The notes: generated by a model from the letters alone, not told the origin. A DNA stretch of 64,000 nt from VXOZ01 sp965220045 (GCA_965220045.1 OZ244803.1:806001-870000); one strand, 5' to 3'. Shown: positions 17,688 through 26,961, counted from the first letter of the stretch. Translations and numbers: made by a program.

Positions 17688-18575
17688 CTAGACTAACTGG
17701 GGCCAGTCTTGGCCGTGTGTCTGAAACTGGTCGCGCAGTGAGGTCAGTACTGCCGGCGGCAACGGCCCGGCAGCAACGTCCCGGATGTTGGCGGCTAGCT
17801 GGTCGAGACTGTCGATGCCGACGATGGCCGTGTCGATGAAGTCGAACGAGCGGCAGAAGCGCAATGCCAGAGAGACCCCGTCTGCGGGTGCACCATCCGG
17901 TAGCGTGAAGTGCTGCGCGCGCTGCCAGTACGCGTTGGCATAGTCATACGGAGAGGCGGGCCGGTTGAACGCCGCGTTGGCGATGGGACGCTTGGCGATG
18001 ATGCCCATGCCGGCAGCCTCGGCGGCGGGCAGGACTTCATCCAAGCCGCGCTGGTCTACTATATTGAATGACGTCAAGAGTGTGGCAAATACTCCCATCT
18101 CGATTGCTTCCAGCGCCACGTCGTTGTCGCCGCTAAAGCCGATGTGGCGAGTCTTGCCGGCTTGCTGGGCGTCCTGCAGGGCGCACAGCACGTCGCCTTG
18201 GCGCAGCACGTCGGCTTCGCAGGTGTGAATGTGGACGAGATCAAGGTAGTCGGTCTGCATGCGGCGCAGGGACTGGTCGATCCCTTGAGTAACCGCTGCG
18301 GCGGTCCACTCCGGCGCGGTGATGTCGCCCGCCACGTGGCCGCATTTGGTGGTGAGCCAGTATTCGTCGCGGCGATGGCTGATGAACTTGCCAAGGGTCT
18401 CTTCGCTCTCCCCGTAGCATTCTGCCGTGTCGATGTAATTGACACCGCTGTCGAGCAGCGCATTGAGCAGGCGCTCGGCCTCCGCAGGCGTACCCGCATC
18501 CGTGGCAATACGCGCCGCGCCAAACCCCAGCCAGCTTACGTCCATGTCGGTTTGGCCGAGTCTACGCGTTTCCAT
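17688..18575 (-). CDS. Aldo/keto reductase
   Basis: 295 residues, the (beta/alpha)8 AKR fold. The catalytic tetrad is in place: D49 in NYIDTAECYG, Y54, K77 in LTTKCGH and a histidine in LVHIHTC (H115 or H117). KRPIANAAFN and the late GIDSLDQLAANI segment fit NADP(H) binding in the AKR11/AKR13-like branch. It reduces an aldehyde or ketone, or works in reverse on a sugar alcohol; substrate unknown. It faces the MFS gene tail to tail and reads in the same direction as the next MFS and amidohydrolase genes. Confidence 0.92.
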   Translation of the reverse strand: METRRLGQTDMDVSWLGFGAARIATDAGTPAEAERLLNALLDSGVNYIDTAECYGESEETLGKFISHRRDEYWLTTKCGHVAGDITAPEWTAAAVTQGIDQSLRRMQTDYLDLVHIHTCEADVLRQGDVLCALQDAQQAGKTRHIGFSGDNDVALEAIEMGVFATLLTSFNIVDQRGLDEVLPAAEAAGMGIIAKRPIANAAFNRPASPYDYANAYWQRAQHFTLPDGAPADGVSLALRFCRSFDFIDTAIVGIDSLDQLAANIRDVAAGPLPPAVLTSLRDQFQTHGQDWPQLV

Positions 18576-18892
18576 GTTGATGCTCCTGTAGTTTGATCCG
18601 CAATGCCTCGTTCAGTCTCCGGATCGGGACGATGAATTAGGACGATTATACTGCTTTGCCGGATTGCGGTTGTCGAAGATAATCGCAGCCACATGGGGCA
18701 TGGTGCTAGCTGTCTCGGGCGCTGTGAAGCACCGTGGGGTACCGACGATGCCAGATCCCTAGATTTCTCGCTGCGCTCGAAATGACATGAAAGGGAAGAC
18801 GCTAGGCGTCTGCGATACGGCCGGGTACGTAAACCTCTTTTTGTTTTACATAACCTACAGGCAGACCTATCGAGGTCTCGCCTGAATGTGGT
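18576..18892. other. Intergenic with a fragment of a common dispersed repeat
   Basis: 317 bases, no gene. Contains TTTCTCGCTGCGCTCGAAAT near 18763-18782, a word that often ends short palindromic repeats of this kind, and a six-base stem AGACGC-TAG-GCGTCT at about 18798. Nothing else supported. Confidence 0.4.
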
Positions 18893-20161
18893 CTACCGAA
18901 AGTCCGCCGCAAGTCGAGGGTCTTTGAAAGAGAATGTAATGCCAAGGGCCAGCAGCGTGAGCACGAGAGTTACTGCAAAGAAGGGCAAGTATCCAGCAAG
19001 ATCGATCAATGCTCCCGCGCCCACGGCGGAAATGCCGAGTACGGGCTGCGCAACGAGGTAGACAACCATGGTGTACGTCCCTTTGTCGCCGGCGGGGGCG
19101 AGGTCCATGGCCAGGTTGATGCGCGCTACCATCATGGCAAAGAAGGCAGCGTTGCCGAGTATCCACGCCGCGTAGAAGGCCGGTTGCCAGGTAGGCACCA
19201 GCAGAATCAAGGAAACGAGGTAGATCGTAAGCGCAATGCGCAGCAGAGCGCGATGGCCCTTTCGGTCACCAACTGGGCCGCCGAGCAACGCGCCAAATGC
19301 GCTGGCGACAAAGCCAACGGCAGCCAGCAAGCCCGCCGCGGCCAGCGGCAGAGCCACCGCGTCGAAGGCATAGACAGAATAGAAGTTGAGTACGGATTGC
19401 AGGAGACCCGTCAACGCAACCACGACCAGGAGCTTGGTGAAGTCTCGGTTGCGCGTTACCTGCACTGCCAAGGAACGTGTGAAGGCGCGCAGTGATTCGG
19501 ACGACACGCGCGGTGTCGTAGCCGGTTCGGCGATGCGCAGAATTATGAGATTGCCCAGCATGATCACGATGCCGCCCAGGACGAATACCAGCGCGAAATT
19601 CTCCGGCCAGGCCCAGACCGCGAGCAGCCGCGATGCGATGAGCCCGCCGACAACGCCGGCGATACGATGCACGAAGAATTGCCAGCCGCTCACGGTGCCA
19701 TAACGGCGGCCGAAGAGAATGCTGAACAGCTCGAACGCCGGCGCAATCAGGGCACCAAATGACAGCCACGTGAGGGCAAGCAACGAGAACAGCAGAATGA
19801 TGGCTACTGCCGGATGCTGCCAAAAGAGCCATACCACCACGCCGATGAGGGCGTACCAGAGCCCGACAATTGCGTGCAAACCGGCAATGAGATGGCGCCG
19901 CGAGCGGAGCCTCTGGTTCAACATGGCGGCCGGTATCAGGGCCGGCAGCGATGCGACGTGAGCCAGGTACACCAAGCCGACGAGGGTGCGAGATTCCGTC
20001 AATTGCAGAAGCAGCGCGTTGATGACCGGCGGCGCCACGAAGGCAAGGCCACACCCCCACGTCCCTTCCCAACTCAAGAGGACCAACAGATTACGGCGAA
20101 AGGTCCGCTCGGTTGACGGAACGTAGAAGAGTGAACCCAACGAGGAACCGACGCTTTTCAC
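18893..20161 (-). CDS. MFS transporter
   Basis: 422 residues, about 12 transmembrane helices. The helix 2-3 loop NQRLRSRRHL is a weak MFS motif, and the central cytoplasmic loop holds EPATTPRVSSESLRAFTRS. The second half has GGPVGDRKGHRALLR, the counterpart of motif A. Resembles other uncharacterised Chloroflexota MFS proteins; substrate not predictable. Same strand as the amidohydrolase immediately upstream (57 bases between that gene's stop at 20219 and this start), so these two are probably cotranscribed with the amidohydrolase first. Confidence 0.88.
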   Translation of the reverse strand: MKSVGSSLGSLFYVPSTERTFRRNLLVLLSWEGTWGCGLAFVAPPVINALLLQLTESRTLVGLVYLAHVASLPALIPAAMLNQRLRSRRHLIAGLHAIVGLWYALIGVVVWLFWQHPAVAIILLFSLLALTWLSFGALIAPAFELFSILFGRRYGTVSGWQFFVHRIAGVVGGLIASRLLAVWAWPENFALVFVLGGIVIMLGNLIILRIAEPATTPRVSSESLRAFTRSLAVQVTRNRDFTKLLVVVALTGLLQSVLNFYSVYAFDAVALPLAAAGLLAAVGFVASAFGALLGGPVGDRKGHRALLRIALTIYLVSLILLVPTWQPAFYAAWILGNAAFFAMMVARINLAMDLAPAGDKGTYTMVVYLVAQPVLGISAVGAGALIDLAGYLPFFAVTLVLTLLALGITFSFKDPRLAADFR

Positions 20162-20218
20162 GGAATGCTAACCACCGCGTAGCGCGTTTCGGCTATGAGA
20201 CGTAGCTCCGCTCGAAAC

Positions 20219-21094
20219 TCACTTGTCATCTTGCGGTATGGCGTGGGGGTAGTGACCGCCTTGGTCGTCAAAGGGACGATGCTTCTCCGAGAGTTCGTAG
20301 CTCAAGATCTTCTCCATGGTGTCACCCCACACGCCTTTTTGAATGTCAGGCGGGACGCCGAGCACGTCCATGCAGTTGCGGTAGTCGTTCATCACGTCTT
20401 CCATCAAGAAATAGGGGACATCTGTGCCAAATATGATTTTCTCCCAGGCGTCCCGTCCCCAGGGATCGCGGTATTGGCTGTCACGCCGCCACCAGAGAAT
20501 CTTGCCCACGTCTTCCGGCGCGAGCATCTTCAGGGTTGAGCCGGTGATGTCCATATAGAGGTTGGGATTCCAGCGCAGCACCATGCCGCCCTCGTACCAC
20601 CACGGATTGCCCAGGTGCGCTCCGATCATGACAAGCTCGGGCACCTGGCGCGCGATGTAGTCGAGGTGCACCGGCATCATGCGCCCGGAGTGCACGTCGT
20701 TCTTGATGTCATCGGCGTGGCGCGCCACGATGCCCTGGTGAAAGAGAATGGGCATTTCCAAGTCGGCGGCCTTTTGATACGTGGGGATATAGGAGCGGTC
20801 GTCGTAGGCTTTGCGGGTCTTGATGAACTTCAGGCCCCGAAAGCCGCTGTCGTAGAGCTTCTGCACGGTGTCGACCGCATTCGGGTCCAGCGCCGGGTCC
20901 ACCCAGCCAAAGCCGATCAGCTTGTCCGGGTGTTTCTTGATTGCTTCTTCAATTCCCTCGTTGCTGCTGCCCGGTCCGCTGGTGCTCGTCGCCAGCAACA
21001 CGGTCTTGTCAACGCTAAATTTGGCCATGGTGTCGATGAGCTTGTCGGCGTAGTCTTTTTCCTGGCCGAGGTGATGATGGGCGTCTATGACCAC
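20219..21094 (-). CDS. Amidohydrolase-2 family metal-dependent hydrolase
   Basis: About 291 residues of the PF04909 TIM barrel. Metal ligands can be picked out: IDAHHHLG at the N-terminus, H in PILFHQGIV, H in MIGAHLGNPWW and D in IIFGTDVPYF. Family members hydrate lactones or decarboxylate aromatic and ketoacid substrates. GTG 21094 is chosen because GGGAGGA stands six bases ahead; the TTG at 21109 overlaps that site. The C-terminus is long and charged (HRPFDDQGGHYPHA). Likely first gene of a unit with the MFS gene at 18893. Confidence 0.88.
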   Translation of the reverse strand: MVIDAHHHLGQEKDYADKLIDTMAKFSVDKTVLLATSTSGPGSSNEGIEEAIKKHPDKLIGFGWVDPALDPNAVDTVQKLYDSGFRGLKFIKTRKAYDDRSYIPTYQKAADLEMPILFHQGIVARHADDIKNDVHSGRMMPVHLDYIARQVPELVMIGAHLGNPWWYEGGMVLRWNPNLYMDITGSTLKMLAPEDVGKILWWRRDSQYRDPWGRDAWEKIIFGTDVPYFLMEDVMNDYRNCMDVLGVPPDIQKGVWGDTMEKILSYELSEKHRPFDDQGGHYPHAIPQDDK

Positions 21095-21417
21095 GGATGT
21101 TCCTCCCAAGAGTCGTATCTAAGTGATTGTGTACCAATGGCGATTATATAACCATTGACCCTCGTTTGTAATTCTCGGCTCTGCCTAGTCCGGCCAAACA
21201 CGGAGAGAGCAGCACGGGGCCTTGTGTCTCGCCGTTACGAGGGATAGTGGATAAGGCCCAGCGGTTGCGCCACGTGCTGCGACCCGTGGCTTAAGCCTCA
21301 AGAAAGAGTATTGACGCGGTGTGATTCAGTCTTCGTGCGAGCATGTGAAGTGGAAACCTTTGATGATGGAATGTTAAGTGTGGATAATTGGAGGAATGAA
21401 TGTCTATGGAATGTAAT

Positions 21418-21446
21418 TTGTAAATATCAACATTGGATGGTATCAT
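21418..21446 (+). promoter_or_regulatory. Putative promoter of the ABC exporter operon
   Basis: TTGTAA and TATCAT separated by 17 bases in AT-rich DNA, about 30 bases before the ABC ATPase start. The rest of the gap from 21095 to 21417 shows no gene. Confidence 0.35.
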
Positions 21447-21476
21447 TGCTGGAGTAGCCAAGAGGAGAGAACAGGA

Positions 21477-22397
21477 TTGCTTGTGTCGGCCATCGTAGTT
21501 GAAGACCTGCGGAAAGCATACGGCGAACTCAAAGCGGTAGACGGTTTGAGCTTTGCTGTTGAAGAGGGTGAAGTCTTTGGCCTGCTGGGACCCAACGGCG
21601 CCGGCAAGACCACCACGGTTGAAATCCTCATCGGACTGCGCGAGCGCGATGGCGGCAACGTGCAGGTAACGGGATACGACCCGGCGCAAGAGGGCGACGT
21701 GGTGAAGGCGCAGATCGGGGTCCAATTGCAGCAGACGGAGCTCTTCCCGCTGCTGAGCGTCGAAGAGATTCTCGGTCTGTTTGCCAGCTTCTATAGTGAT
21801 AGCAAGCCGGTAGCCGAACTCCTGGAACTGGTTGGCCTTCAGGAGCGGCGCAAGGCCAAGTACCGGCATCTCTCCGGCGGCCAGAAACAGCGGCTCTCAC
21901 TGGCGCTGACGCTCATCAACGATCCGGCCCTGGTCTTCTTGGATGAGCCCACAACCGGTCTCGACCCCCAGGCCCGCCGCGCGCTCTGGGACATCGTGGA
22001 GCAGATGCGCGAGCAGGGGAAGACGGTGCTGCTGACAACGCACTACATGGAAGAAGCCGAAGTCTTGTGCCAGCGCGTTGCCGTCATCGACCACGGCAAG
22101 ATTCTTGCTCTCGGCGCGCCCCGCGACCTGGTGGACGAATTCGTGCCGGAACGGGCCATCGAGATCGCGCTCGCGGATGGCTTGGATGCAAGCAGCTTGG
22201 AAGGGCTGTCAGGCGTAACGCGCGTAGTCCTAAAGAACGGCTCCGCCGCCATCTATACGACGAATATCCGCGAGACGATGGCGTCACTTTTGCAGGTGAC
22301 CGGCAAGTCTGCGTCGAGTTTGGATAGCCTGCGCATCCAGCGCGGCACTTTGGAGGACGTGTTCCTCCATCTCACGGGGAGGACCATCCGCGAATGA
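21477..22397 (+). CDS. ABC-2 type exporter, ATP-binding subunit
   Basis: 306 residues. Walker A GLLGPNGAGKTTT, Q-loop GVQLQQTELFP, signature HLSGGQKQRLSL, Walker B LVFLDEPTTGLDP and switch His in LLTTHYMEEAE are all intact. The C-terminal 80 residues with DSLRIQRGTLEDVFLHLTGR belong to the DrrA/CcmA-like family. It powers the permease encoded by the next gene, whose ATG overlaps this stop by four bases. The start is TTG 21477 or GTG 21483; both follow an AGGAG region. Substrate may be a lipid, drug or polymer. Confidence 0.94.
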   Translation: MLVSAIVVEDLRKAYGELKAVDGLSFAVEEGEVFGLLGPNGAGKTTTVEILIGLRERDGGNVQVTGYDPAQEGDVVKAQIGVQLQQTELFPLLSVEEILGLFASFYSDSKPVAELLELVGLQERRKAKYRHLSGGQKQRLSLALTLINDPALVFLDEPTTGLDPQARRALWDIVEQMREQGKTVLLTTHYMEEAEVLCQRVAVIDHGKILALGAPRDLVDEFVPERAIEIALADGLDASSLEGLSGVTRVVLKNGSAAIYTTNIRETMASLLQVTGKSASSLDSLRIQRGTLEDVFLHLTGRTIRE

Positions 22398-23476
22398 ACG
22401 CCCTTTGGACACTCACGTATTACACCGGTCTGCAGTTTGCCCGTGATAAGGTAGCGCTGTTTTGGACGCTGGTCTTTCCCATCGTGCTGATGGTCATTAT
22501 CGGTTCCGTGTTCGGGGAATCTGATGGCGCCTCGCTGCCGGTGGGGCTGGTAGTGCGCGATCAGGGGCCGGCCGGGCAGACCATTGCGCAAGTGCTCGAG
22601 GGGATCGAGCTCTTCGCGCTGACGACTGGATCAGAAGAAGCTGAACTCGCCGCGCTCGGCAGAGGCGACCGGCGTGCGGTCGTGATTCTTCCCGACAATC
22701 TCTCGGCTGCCTGGCAGCGGGGCGAGGTCGCCACAGTCGGCGTTCATCTTGACACAAGCCAGCAGCAGTCCGCCGGCACCGCGTTGAGTGTCATTCAGCA
22801 GGTGATCGAGGGCGTGCAACGAGAGTTCACCCAGCAACCCAGCTTGGTGGCAATCGAAACGCATTCGGTGCAGGCGGAGCACTTCCGGCCCATCGACTAT
22901 ATCGCGCCCGGAATTTTGGCGCTCTCCGTAGCCCAACTTGGGCTCTTTGGCGCGACCACGCTCGTGGAGCAGCGGCAACAGCGTCTGCTGCGGCGGCTGC
23001 AGGCCACACCGGTTTCGCGTTGGATGGTCTTGCTGAGCAACATCGTCGTCCGGCTCGTCATCGCATTGGTGCAGACGGGCATTCTGCTGGGTGTTGCACT
23101 GGCGCTCTTCCGCATCCAGGTGGTGGGCTCTTGGCCCGCCATCATCGGCATTGTTATCTTTGGCACCCTGGCGTTCATTGCGCTTGGCTTTCTCTTGGGT
23201 GCGTTGGCGCCCAGCGCGGAAGCGCTGATTGCCATCGTGCAGATGGTGAACTTTCCCATGATGTTTCTCTCCGGCGCGCTCTTCCCGCTGGACTTCATGC
23301 CGGAAATCATGCGTCCGGTTGCCGTGGTGCTCCCGCTGACTTATCTTGCCGACATTCTGCGGCAAATTATGGTGGATGCCACGCCGTACGCCACCGTGCT
23401 GCAAGGCATGGGAATTTTGCTGCTGTTCATGGTAGCCTCGGCGCTGCTTTCGTGGCGCTTCTTCCGGTGGGAGTAG
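22394..23476 (+). CDS. ABC-2 type exporter, permease subunit
   Basis: 360 residues: one N-terminal transmembrane helix, a large extracytoplasmic domain (about 45-170), then five helices in the C-terminal half, the standard ABC2_membrane_3 layout of DrrB/YhgE-like permeases. The block MMFLSGALFPLDFMPEIMRP is the family's conserved loop near the penultimate helix. Translationally coupled to the ATPase through an ATGA overlap. Substrate unknown. Confidence 0.92.
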   Translation: MNALWTLTYYTGLQFARDKVALFWTLVFPIVLMVIIGSVFGESDGASLPVGLVVRDQGPAGQTIAQVLEGIELFALTTGSEEAELAALGRGDRRAVVILPDNLSAAWQRGEVATVGVHLDTSQQQSAGTALSVIQQVIEGVQREFTQQPSLVAIETHSVQAEHFRPIDYIAPGILALSVAQLGLFGATTLVEQRQQRLLRRLQATPVSRWMVLLSNIVVRLVIALVQTGILLGVALALFRIQVVGSWPAIIGIVIFGTLAFIALGFLLGALAPSAEALIAIVQMVNFPMMFLSGALFPLDFMPEIMRPVAVVLPLTYLADILRQIMVDATPYATVLQGMGILLLFMVASALLSWRFFRWE

Positions 23477-23509
23477 AGTTCATCTCATTAGTTCATTTGC
23501 TGTGCGGAC

Positions 23510-23660
23510 CTGCCCTTCGACCCTTCGACTCAGCTCAGGACAGGCAGGCTCAATGCGAACGGAAAGGCGAGAAATCCGTTCATGCTGAGTGGGCTTCGCA
23601 AAGCCGTTGCCTGTCCTGAGCACTTCGACGGGCTCAGCACAGGCCTGTCGAAGGATCGAA
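23510..23660. repeat. CCTTCGACTCAGCTCAGGACAGG element, long inverted arrangement
   Basis: A composite of the CTTCGAC/CTCAGGACAGG words on the left and CCTGTCCTGAGCACTTCGACGG plus CAGCACAGGCCTGTCGAAGG words on the right, around a GCGAACGG centre. The arms can pair to form a large imperfect hairpin. Related copies: 15020, 46965, 50975. Confidence 0.75.
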
Positions 23661-23760
23661 GCACAAAATCGGCAGGTCGGGCCGGTTTATGAGATAGCTT
23701 CTCGTGGATTTGCCGCGGCGCTTGCCTGACTGCTGTGCAGCGTGGTTGAGAACAAAGAAA

Positions 23761-23790
23761 GCGGTACGGTGGTTTATTCCACCGTACCGC
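23761..23790 (-). terminator. Strong hairpin terminator of the VOC gene
   Basis: Twelve-base perfect stem GCGGTACGGTGG / CCACCGTACCGC with a six-base loop. Read on the minus strand it ends the VOC transcript 30 bases past its stop and is followed by a T-rich tail (TTTCTTTGTTCT). Confidence 0.75.
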
Positions 23791-23820
23791 TCATTTTTCG
23801 CGCGAAACGAGGCTATCGAT

Positions 23821-24177
23821 CTACTCGCCTTTGACGAGACCAATCAAGGTGCCGTCCGGATCGGCAAACAGTGCGAAGGTCACCATGTCGGGGACTACCG
23901 TAGGCGGCAAGATGGTCTTCCCACCCAATGCCTCCGCCTTGTCAAGATAGGCTTGTAGGTCGTCTACCTCGATGTAGATCTTTACTCCGGTACGATCATC
24001 CTCCTCTTCCACGCCAATGATGCCGCCGCTAATGCCGCGGTCACTCTCGGGATTAACCATCCCGTAATCCATCGGGTTGTCGGCTTCAATGGTCCAGTCG
24101 AACAATTCGGAGTAAAACTGTTGCGTCTTGGCGCTATCGGAACCGACAATCTCAAAGTGCACGATCGGATTGGGCAT
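23821..24177 (-). CDS. VOC (glyoxalase/bleomycin-resistance fold) family protein
   Basis: 118 residues forming the paired beta-alpha-beta-beta-beta modules of the vicinal oxygen chelate fold: HFEIVGSDSAKTQQFYSELF opens module 1, and YIEVDDLQAYLDKAEALGG opens module 2, ending FALFADPDGTLIGLV. The PNPIVHFEI...WTIEADNP form is common in proteins annotated as glyoxalase-like; enzymatic activity is not established. Monocistronic with its own strong terminator. Confidence 0.9.
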   Translation of the reverse strand: MPNPIVHFEIVGSDSAKTQQFYSELFDWTIEADNPMDYGMVNPESDRGISGGIIGVEEEDDRTGVKIYIEVDDLQAYLDKAEALGGKTILPPTVVPDMVTFALFADPDGTLIGLVKGE

Positions 24178-24716
24178 GAACGTCCATCTCCTTCTGAATG
24201 CAAGTATGGTGTACGAATGCGTGTGGACTCCCGTTTCATTGTGACAGGTCGTCAGCGGCGAAACGAATTACGTCTACCCCTGCGCTCTTTGATTTCTTGT
24301 TTTCTCTCCTTCGCTTACTGGAATGCGGCGCTGTGATCATTCGCTCGGGGTGATGCTCCCCGCCGACTGGTGTCCGCTTGCATCTAACCGCCTAGCCGAC
24401 GCACCGAGCGCGTCGGGACTGTTATTCCTTAGAGCCCGGGAGCCGGGGGCTGGCCCATGGGAACGAGCCAGAGACTTCACTTGTTAAGGATACATTCTCG
24501 TAAGCCGTAGAAGCGCAACGACACAACGCAAAAAAGCGAGGGCCATGCGTATCGGCTGCCCGCGCCGCGTGTATGGGTGTACAGCGAGGATGAGCGCAAG
24601 GGAAACGCAAGGCCTTCGGCGATGAGGGAGAAGCTATCACGCTCTAGCTAAGGAGCGAGAGCCTGCGAGGTGTGGAAAGAGCGCGGCTGGCGTAGTTGAA
24701 AATTGATGTCAAGTCC
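24178..24716. other. Intergenic stretch, mostly featureless
   Basis: About 540 bases without a supported gene. It contains a 32-base stretch at 24443-24474 that resembles part of the DegT pseudogene at 26319 (listed separately) and, at its end, the promoter of the binding-protein gene. Confidence 0.4.
24443..24503 (+). pseudogene. Possible second fragment of a DegT-like aminotransferase
   Basis: From 24450 the frame reads LAHGNEPETSLVKD and ends at TAA 24501. This parallels LARGDEPEISKS in the pseudogene at 26319-26840, and 27 of 32 bases match (24443-24474 against 26759-26790). It lies on the other side of the binding-protein gene. The fragment is short, so homology rather than chance needs an alignment to confirm. 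Confidence 0.25.
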
Positions 24717-24744
24717 TTGACATTGCGGAAGATAGTGCTATACT
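24717..24744 (+). promoter_or_regulatory. Sigma70-type promoter of the family-1 binding protein gene
   Basis: TTGACA at 24717-24722, 16-base spacer, TATACT at 24739-24744. Start of transcription would fall about 80 bases before ATG 24832. Confidence 0.65.
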
Positions 24745-24831
24745 CTCTGCAATGGCGAGGAAGGGATACTCTGTATCTCAAACTTGTCCAAATGGGAAGT
24801 GTCGGGTAGAAGACTGATGGAGGTCAGAGCC

Positions 24832-26211
24832 ATGGCACCGAGATTCAGTACGATTTCGCGACGACAGGCGCTTGCAGCAACGGTAGGAGCGGCGAGCGCC
24901 TTGACACTGGCAGCGTGCGGCGCAGTACCTGTAGCATCGCCCGCCGAGGCTCCGAAGACTGAGGAGAAGCCGGAGGCGGAGGCAGCGGCGGCCCCGGAGG
25001 CTGGGGTGAGGGAAATCACCATCTCTAACTATCACAGCCCGGAAGATGCGCGCTGGGAAGCCCTGTCGGAGACATTTCGAATCGGCGAGGAGGCGCTGGG
25101 GATCAAGATCAACACTACCCCGGAATACCGTGAGGTGAACACGAAGCGTGCCACCGAGTGGGCGGCGGGAACCACCACCGTTGACATCACGTACAATCAG
25201 CTCAACTGGTTTCTCCCTTGGGGCTTCAGCGGCATGCTTGTGGACCTCAACCCGTATTTCGCTAGAGGTCCACGCAATAAGGAAGATTACTTTAACACAG
25301 ATTTGGAAGCATGGGGTTGGGGAGGCAAGTTGTACGCGCTGACGTTTCAATTCGGTGGTGAGTGTTTCATGTTCAACCGGCAACTCTTCGAAAATGCCGG
25401 ACTCAATTACCCCACTAAAGACTGGACCTACGATGACCTGCTGGAAATGGGTCGTAAACTGACCAATCCGGATGAGAAGCGCTGGGCTGTGCGGGTGGCG
25501 CAGAACCACATCTTCTACATGCATGGCACCTATGTCCTCAATTTCGGTGGGCCGCTCCTGGACGAGAAGAAGGAAACAGCCCTCTTCGGCGAAGATCCGG
25601 GAGCCATTGCGGGTACCCAGTACAATGTTGACCTGCACCTCAAGCATCAGTTCACACCGCCCGCTGAGCTGCGGGAGGAACTCCCACAGGGTCAGAGTTA
25701 CCTGGAGGCAGGGTTTGTGGCCATGGAGAACAACGGCATCTTTCGCCACAACACGATCCGGAAGTTCCTGGGAGAGAACCTGGACTTTGCGCCACCGCCA
25801 AATAGCGTCAACCAGCGGGCAGCCGTGCTTGGCAATGCGTATTCCATTTTGTCACTGTCCGAGGTCCAAGACCTGGCCTGGGACTTCCTGATGTGGCTGC
25901 ACTCTGAAGAAGGATTCCTGGAAACGCCGCAGTTCGGCGCCATCGCGTGGCCGCCGGTGGTCACATATGCCAGGCATCCCAAGTGGTTGGAGCCGTTCGA
26001 GGGCACCCGGGTGCTCGACGCGGTAGATGTTTGGGAAAGCGGTGGCCATACGTCCGGCGTGCTACCTGAGCGTGGCGAGGTACTCCAGGTCGCGAGAGGG
26101 GAAATGGGACGCATGATCAACGGCGAGACCACGGTGCCGGAAGGGCTGCGGACCATGGCAGACCAAATGAACGCGATCCTCGCGCAGCGTCCCCCTGAGT
26201 GGCGACAGTAG
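24832..26211 (+). CDS. Extracellular solute-binding lipoprotein, family 1 (carbohydrate ABC importer type)
   Basis: 460 residues. The N-terminus SRRQALAATVGAAS carries a twin-arginine pair and ends in the lipobox LAAC, so export by Tat and lipid anchoring are expected. An acidic/alanine linker follows (EEKPEAEAAAAPEAG). The mature part has the two-lobe family-1 pattern with VDITYNQLNWFLPWG and LYALTFQFGGECFMFNRQLFENAGL, as in maltose and glycerol-3-phosphate binding proteins. GGAGG stands before ATG 24832; earlier in-frame ATGs lack that. No permease or ATPase gene is adjacent, so it must work with components encoded elsewhere. Confidence 0.9.
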   Translation: MAPRFSTISRRQALAATVGAASALTLAACGAVPVASPAEAPKTEEKPEAEAAAAPEAGVREITISNYHSPEDARWEALSETFRIGEEALGIKINTTPEYREVNTKRATEWAAGTTTVDITYNQLNWFLPWGFSGMLVDLNPYFARGPRNKEDYFNTDLEAWGWGGKLYALTFQFGGECFMFNRQLFENAGLNYPTKDWTYDDLLEMGRKLTNPDEKRWAVRVAQNHIFYMHGTYVLNFGGPLLDEKKETALFGEDPGAIAGTQYNVDLHLKHQFTPPAELREELPQGQSYLEAGFVAMENNGIFRHNTIRKFLGENLDFAPPPNSVNQRAAVLGNAYSILSLSEVQDLAWDFLMWLHSEEGFLETPQFGAIAWPPVVTYARHPKWLEPFEGTRVLDAVDVWESGGHTSGVLPERGEVLQVARGEMGRMINGETTVPEGLRTMADQMNAILAQRPPEWRQ

Positions 26212-26318
26212 ATTAACCGGAGGAGACGGTGCTCGGTTGCGGTTCGTTCCCAATCGTGCATGGTCACGAGTCATCACGATTAGAATACGTCGAACAGTTG
26301 CACATCACAGCGGAGTGA

Positions 26319-26840
26319 GTGCCGGCGAAGGCAACTAATACAGAGGAGCTTGCGCTTGAGGGCGGCCCGAAGTCTATGACCGTGCCGATGGATGATCGTT
26401 AGGAGCAAGTGAGCGCGCTGGCAAAACAGGGTGTGAATGCTATTCTCGACACCTATGGCAGCACCTAGGTTGAGATTCAGGAGTTTGAGGCACAGTTTCC
26501 GGAATTCGTCGGCACGCGCTTTGGTCTCGCCCAGTGGCGGTGTATACGGAAATCCGGCTGACTTGGATGTCTTCCGCAAGATAGCGGAAGGAACCGACAC
26601 TCTTCTGATTGAAGATGCATCTCATGCCCTCGGAGCACTGGGGGAGGGGAAGCCGGTCGGTTCGCTCGGAGACAGCGGATACGTTCGTATGCAAGGGGTA
26701 AGGCGCTCACTGGAATTGAGGCTGGCGTTGCCACAACCAACGATGCCGATCTCTATGACCGGACGCTGGCCCGCGGGGACGAGCCAGAGATCTCCAAGTC
26801 TTTCTGTAGATTTGTTGACCGTCGCACCGCAACGAGATAG
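26319..26840 (+). pseudogene. Decayed DegT/DnrJ/EryC1-type aminotransferase
   Basis: Three reading frames together rebuild parts of a DegT aminotransferase. From GTG 26319: ELALEGGPKSMTVPMDDR, stop, EQVSALAKQGVNAILDTYGST, stop, IQEFEAQFPEFVGTRFGLAQ. A large internal deletion of about 80 residues follows. Then a second frame gives DLDVFRKIAEGTDTLLIEDASHALGA split around GKPVGSLGDSGYV, and a third gives GKALTGIEAGVATTNDADLYDRTLARGDEPE. At least two stops and two frameshifts make it non-functional. The family attaches amino groups to nucleotide sugars using PLP. The remnant lies between the binding-protein gene and tRNA-Gly. Confidence 0.8.
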
Positions 26841-26888
26841 CGCAAATGAACGAGGGCCAAGCCACAGAAAAGAACGGGCAACAGAGGG

Positions 26889-26961
26889 AGCGGGAGACGG
26901 GACTCGAACCCGCGACATCCAGCTTGGAAGGCTAGCGCTCTGCCAACTGAGCTACTCCCGC
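26889..26961 (-). tRNA. tRNA-Gly(UCC)
   Basis: 73 bases on the minus strand. Acceptor GCGGGAG pairs with CTCCCGC, the D arm reads GTAGCTCAGTTGGCAGAGC, the anticodon loop CTTCCAA gives UCC, and the T arm contains GGTTCGAGTCC. Discriminator base U, CCA not encoded. It stands beside the decayed aminotransferase, but no integrase or direct repeat of its 3' end was seen nearby. Confidence 0.97.
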
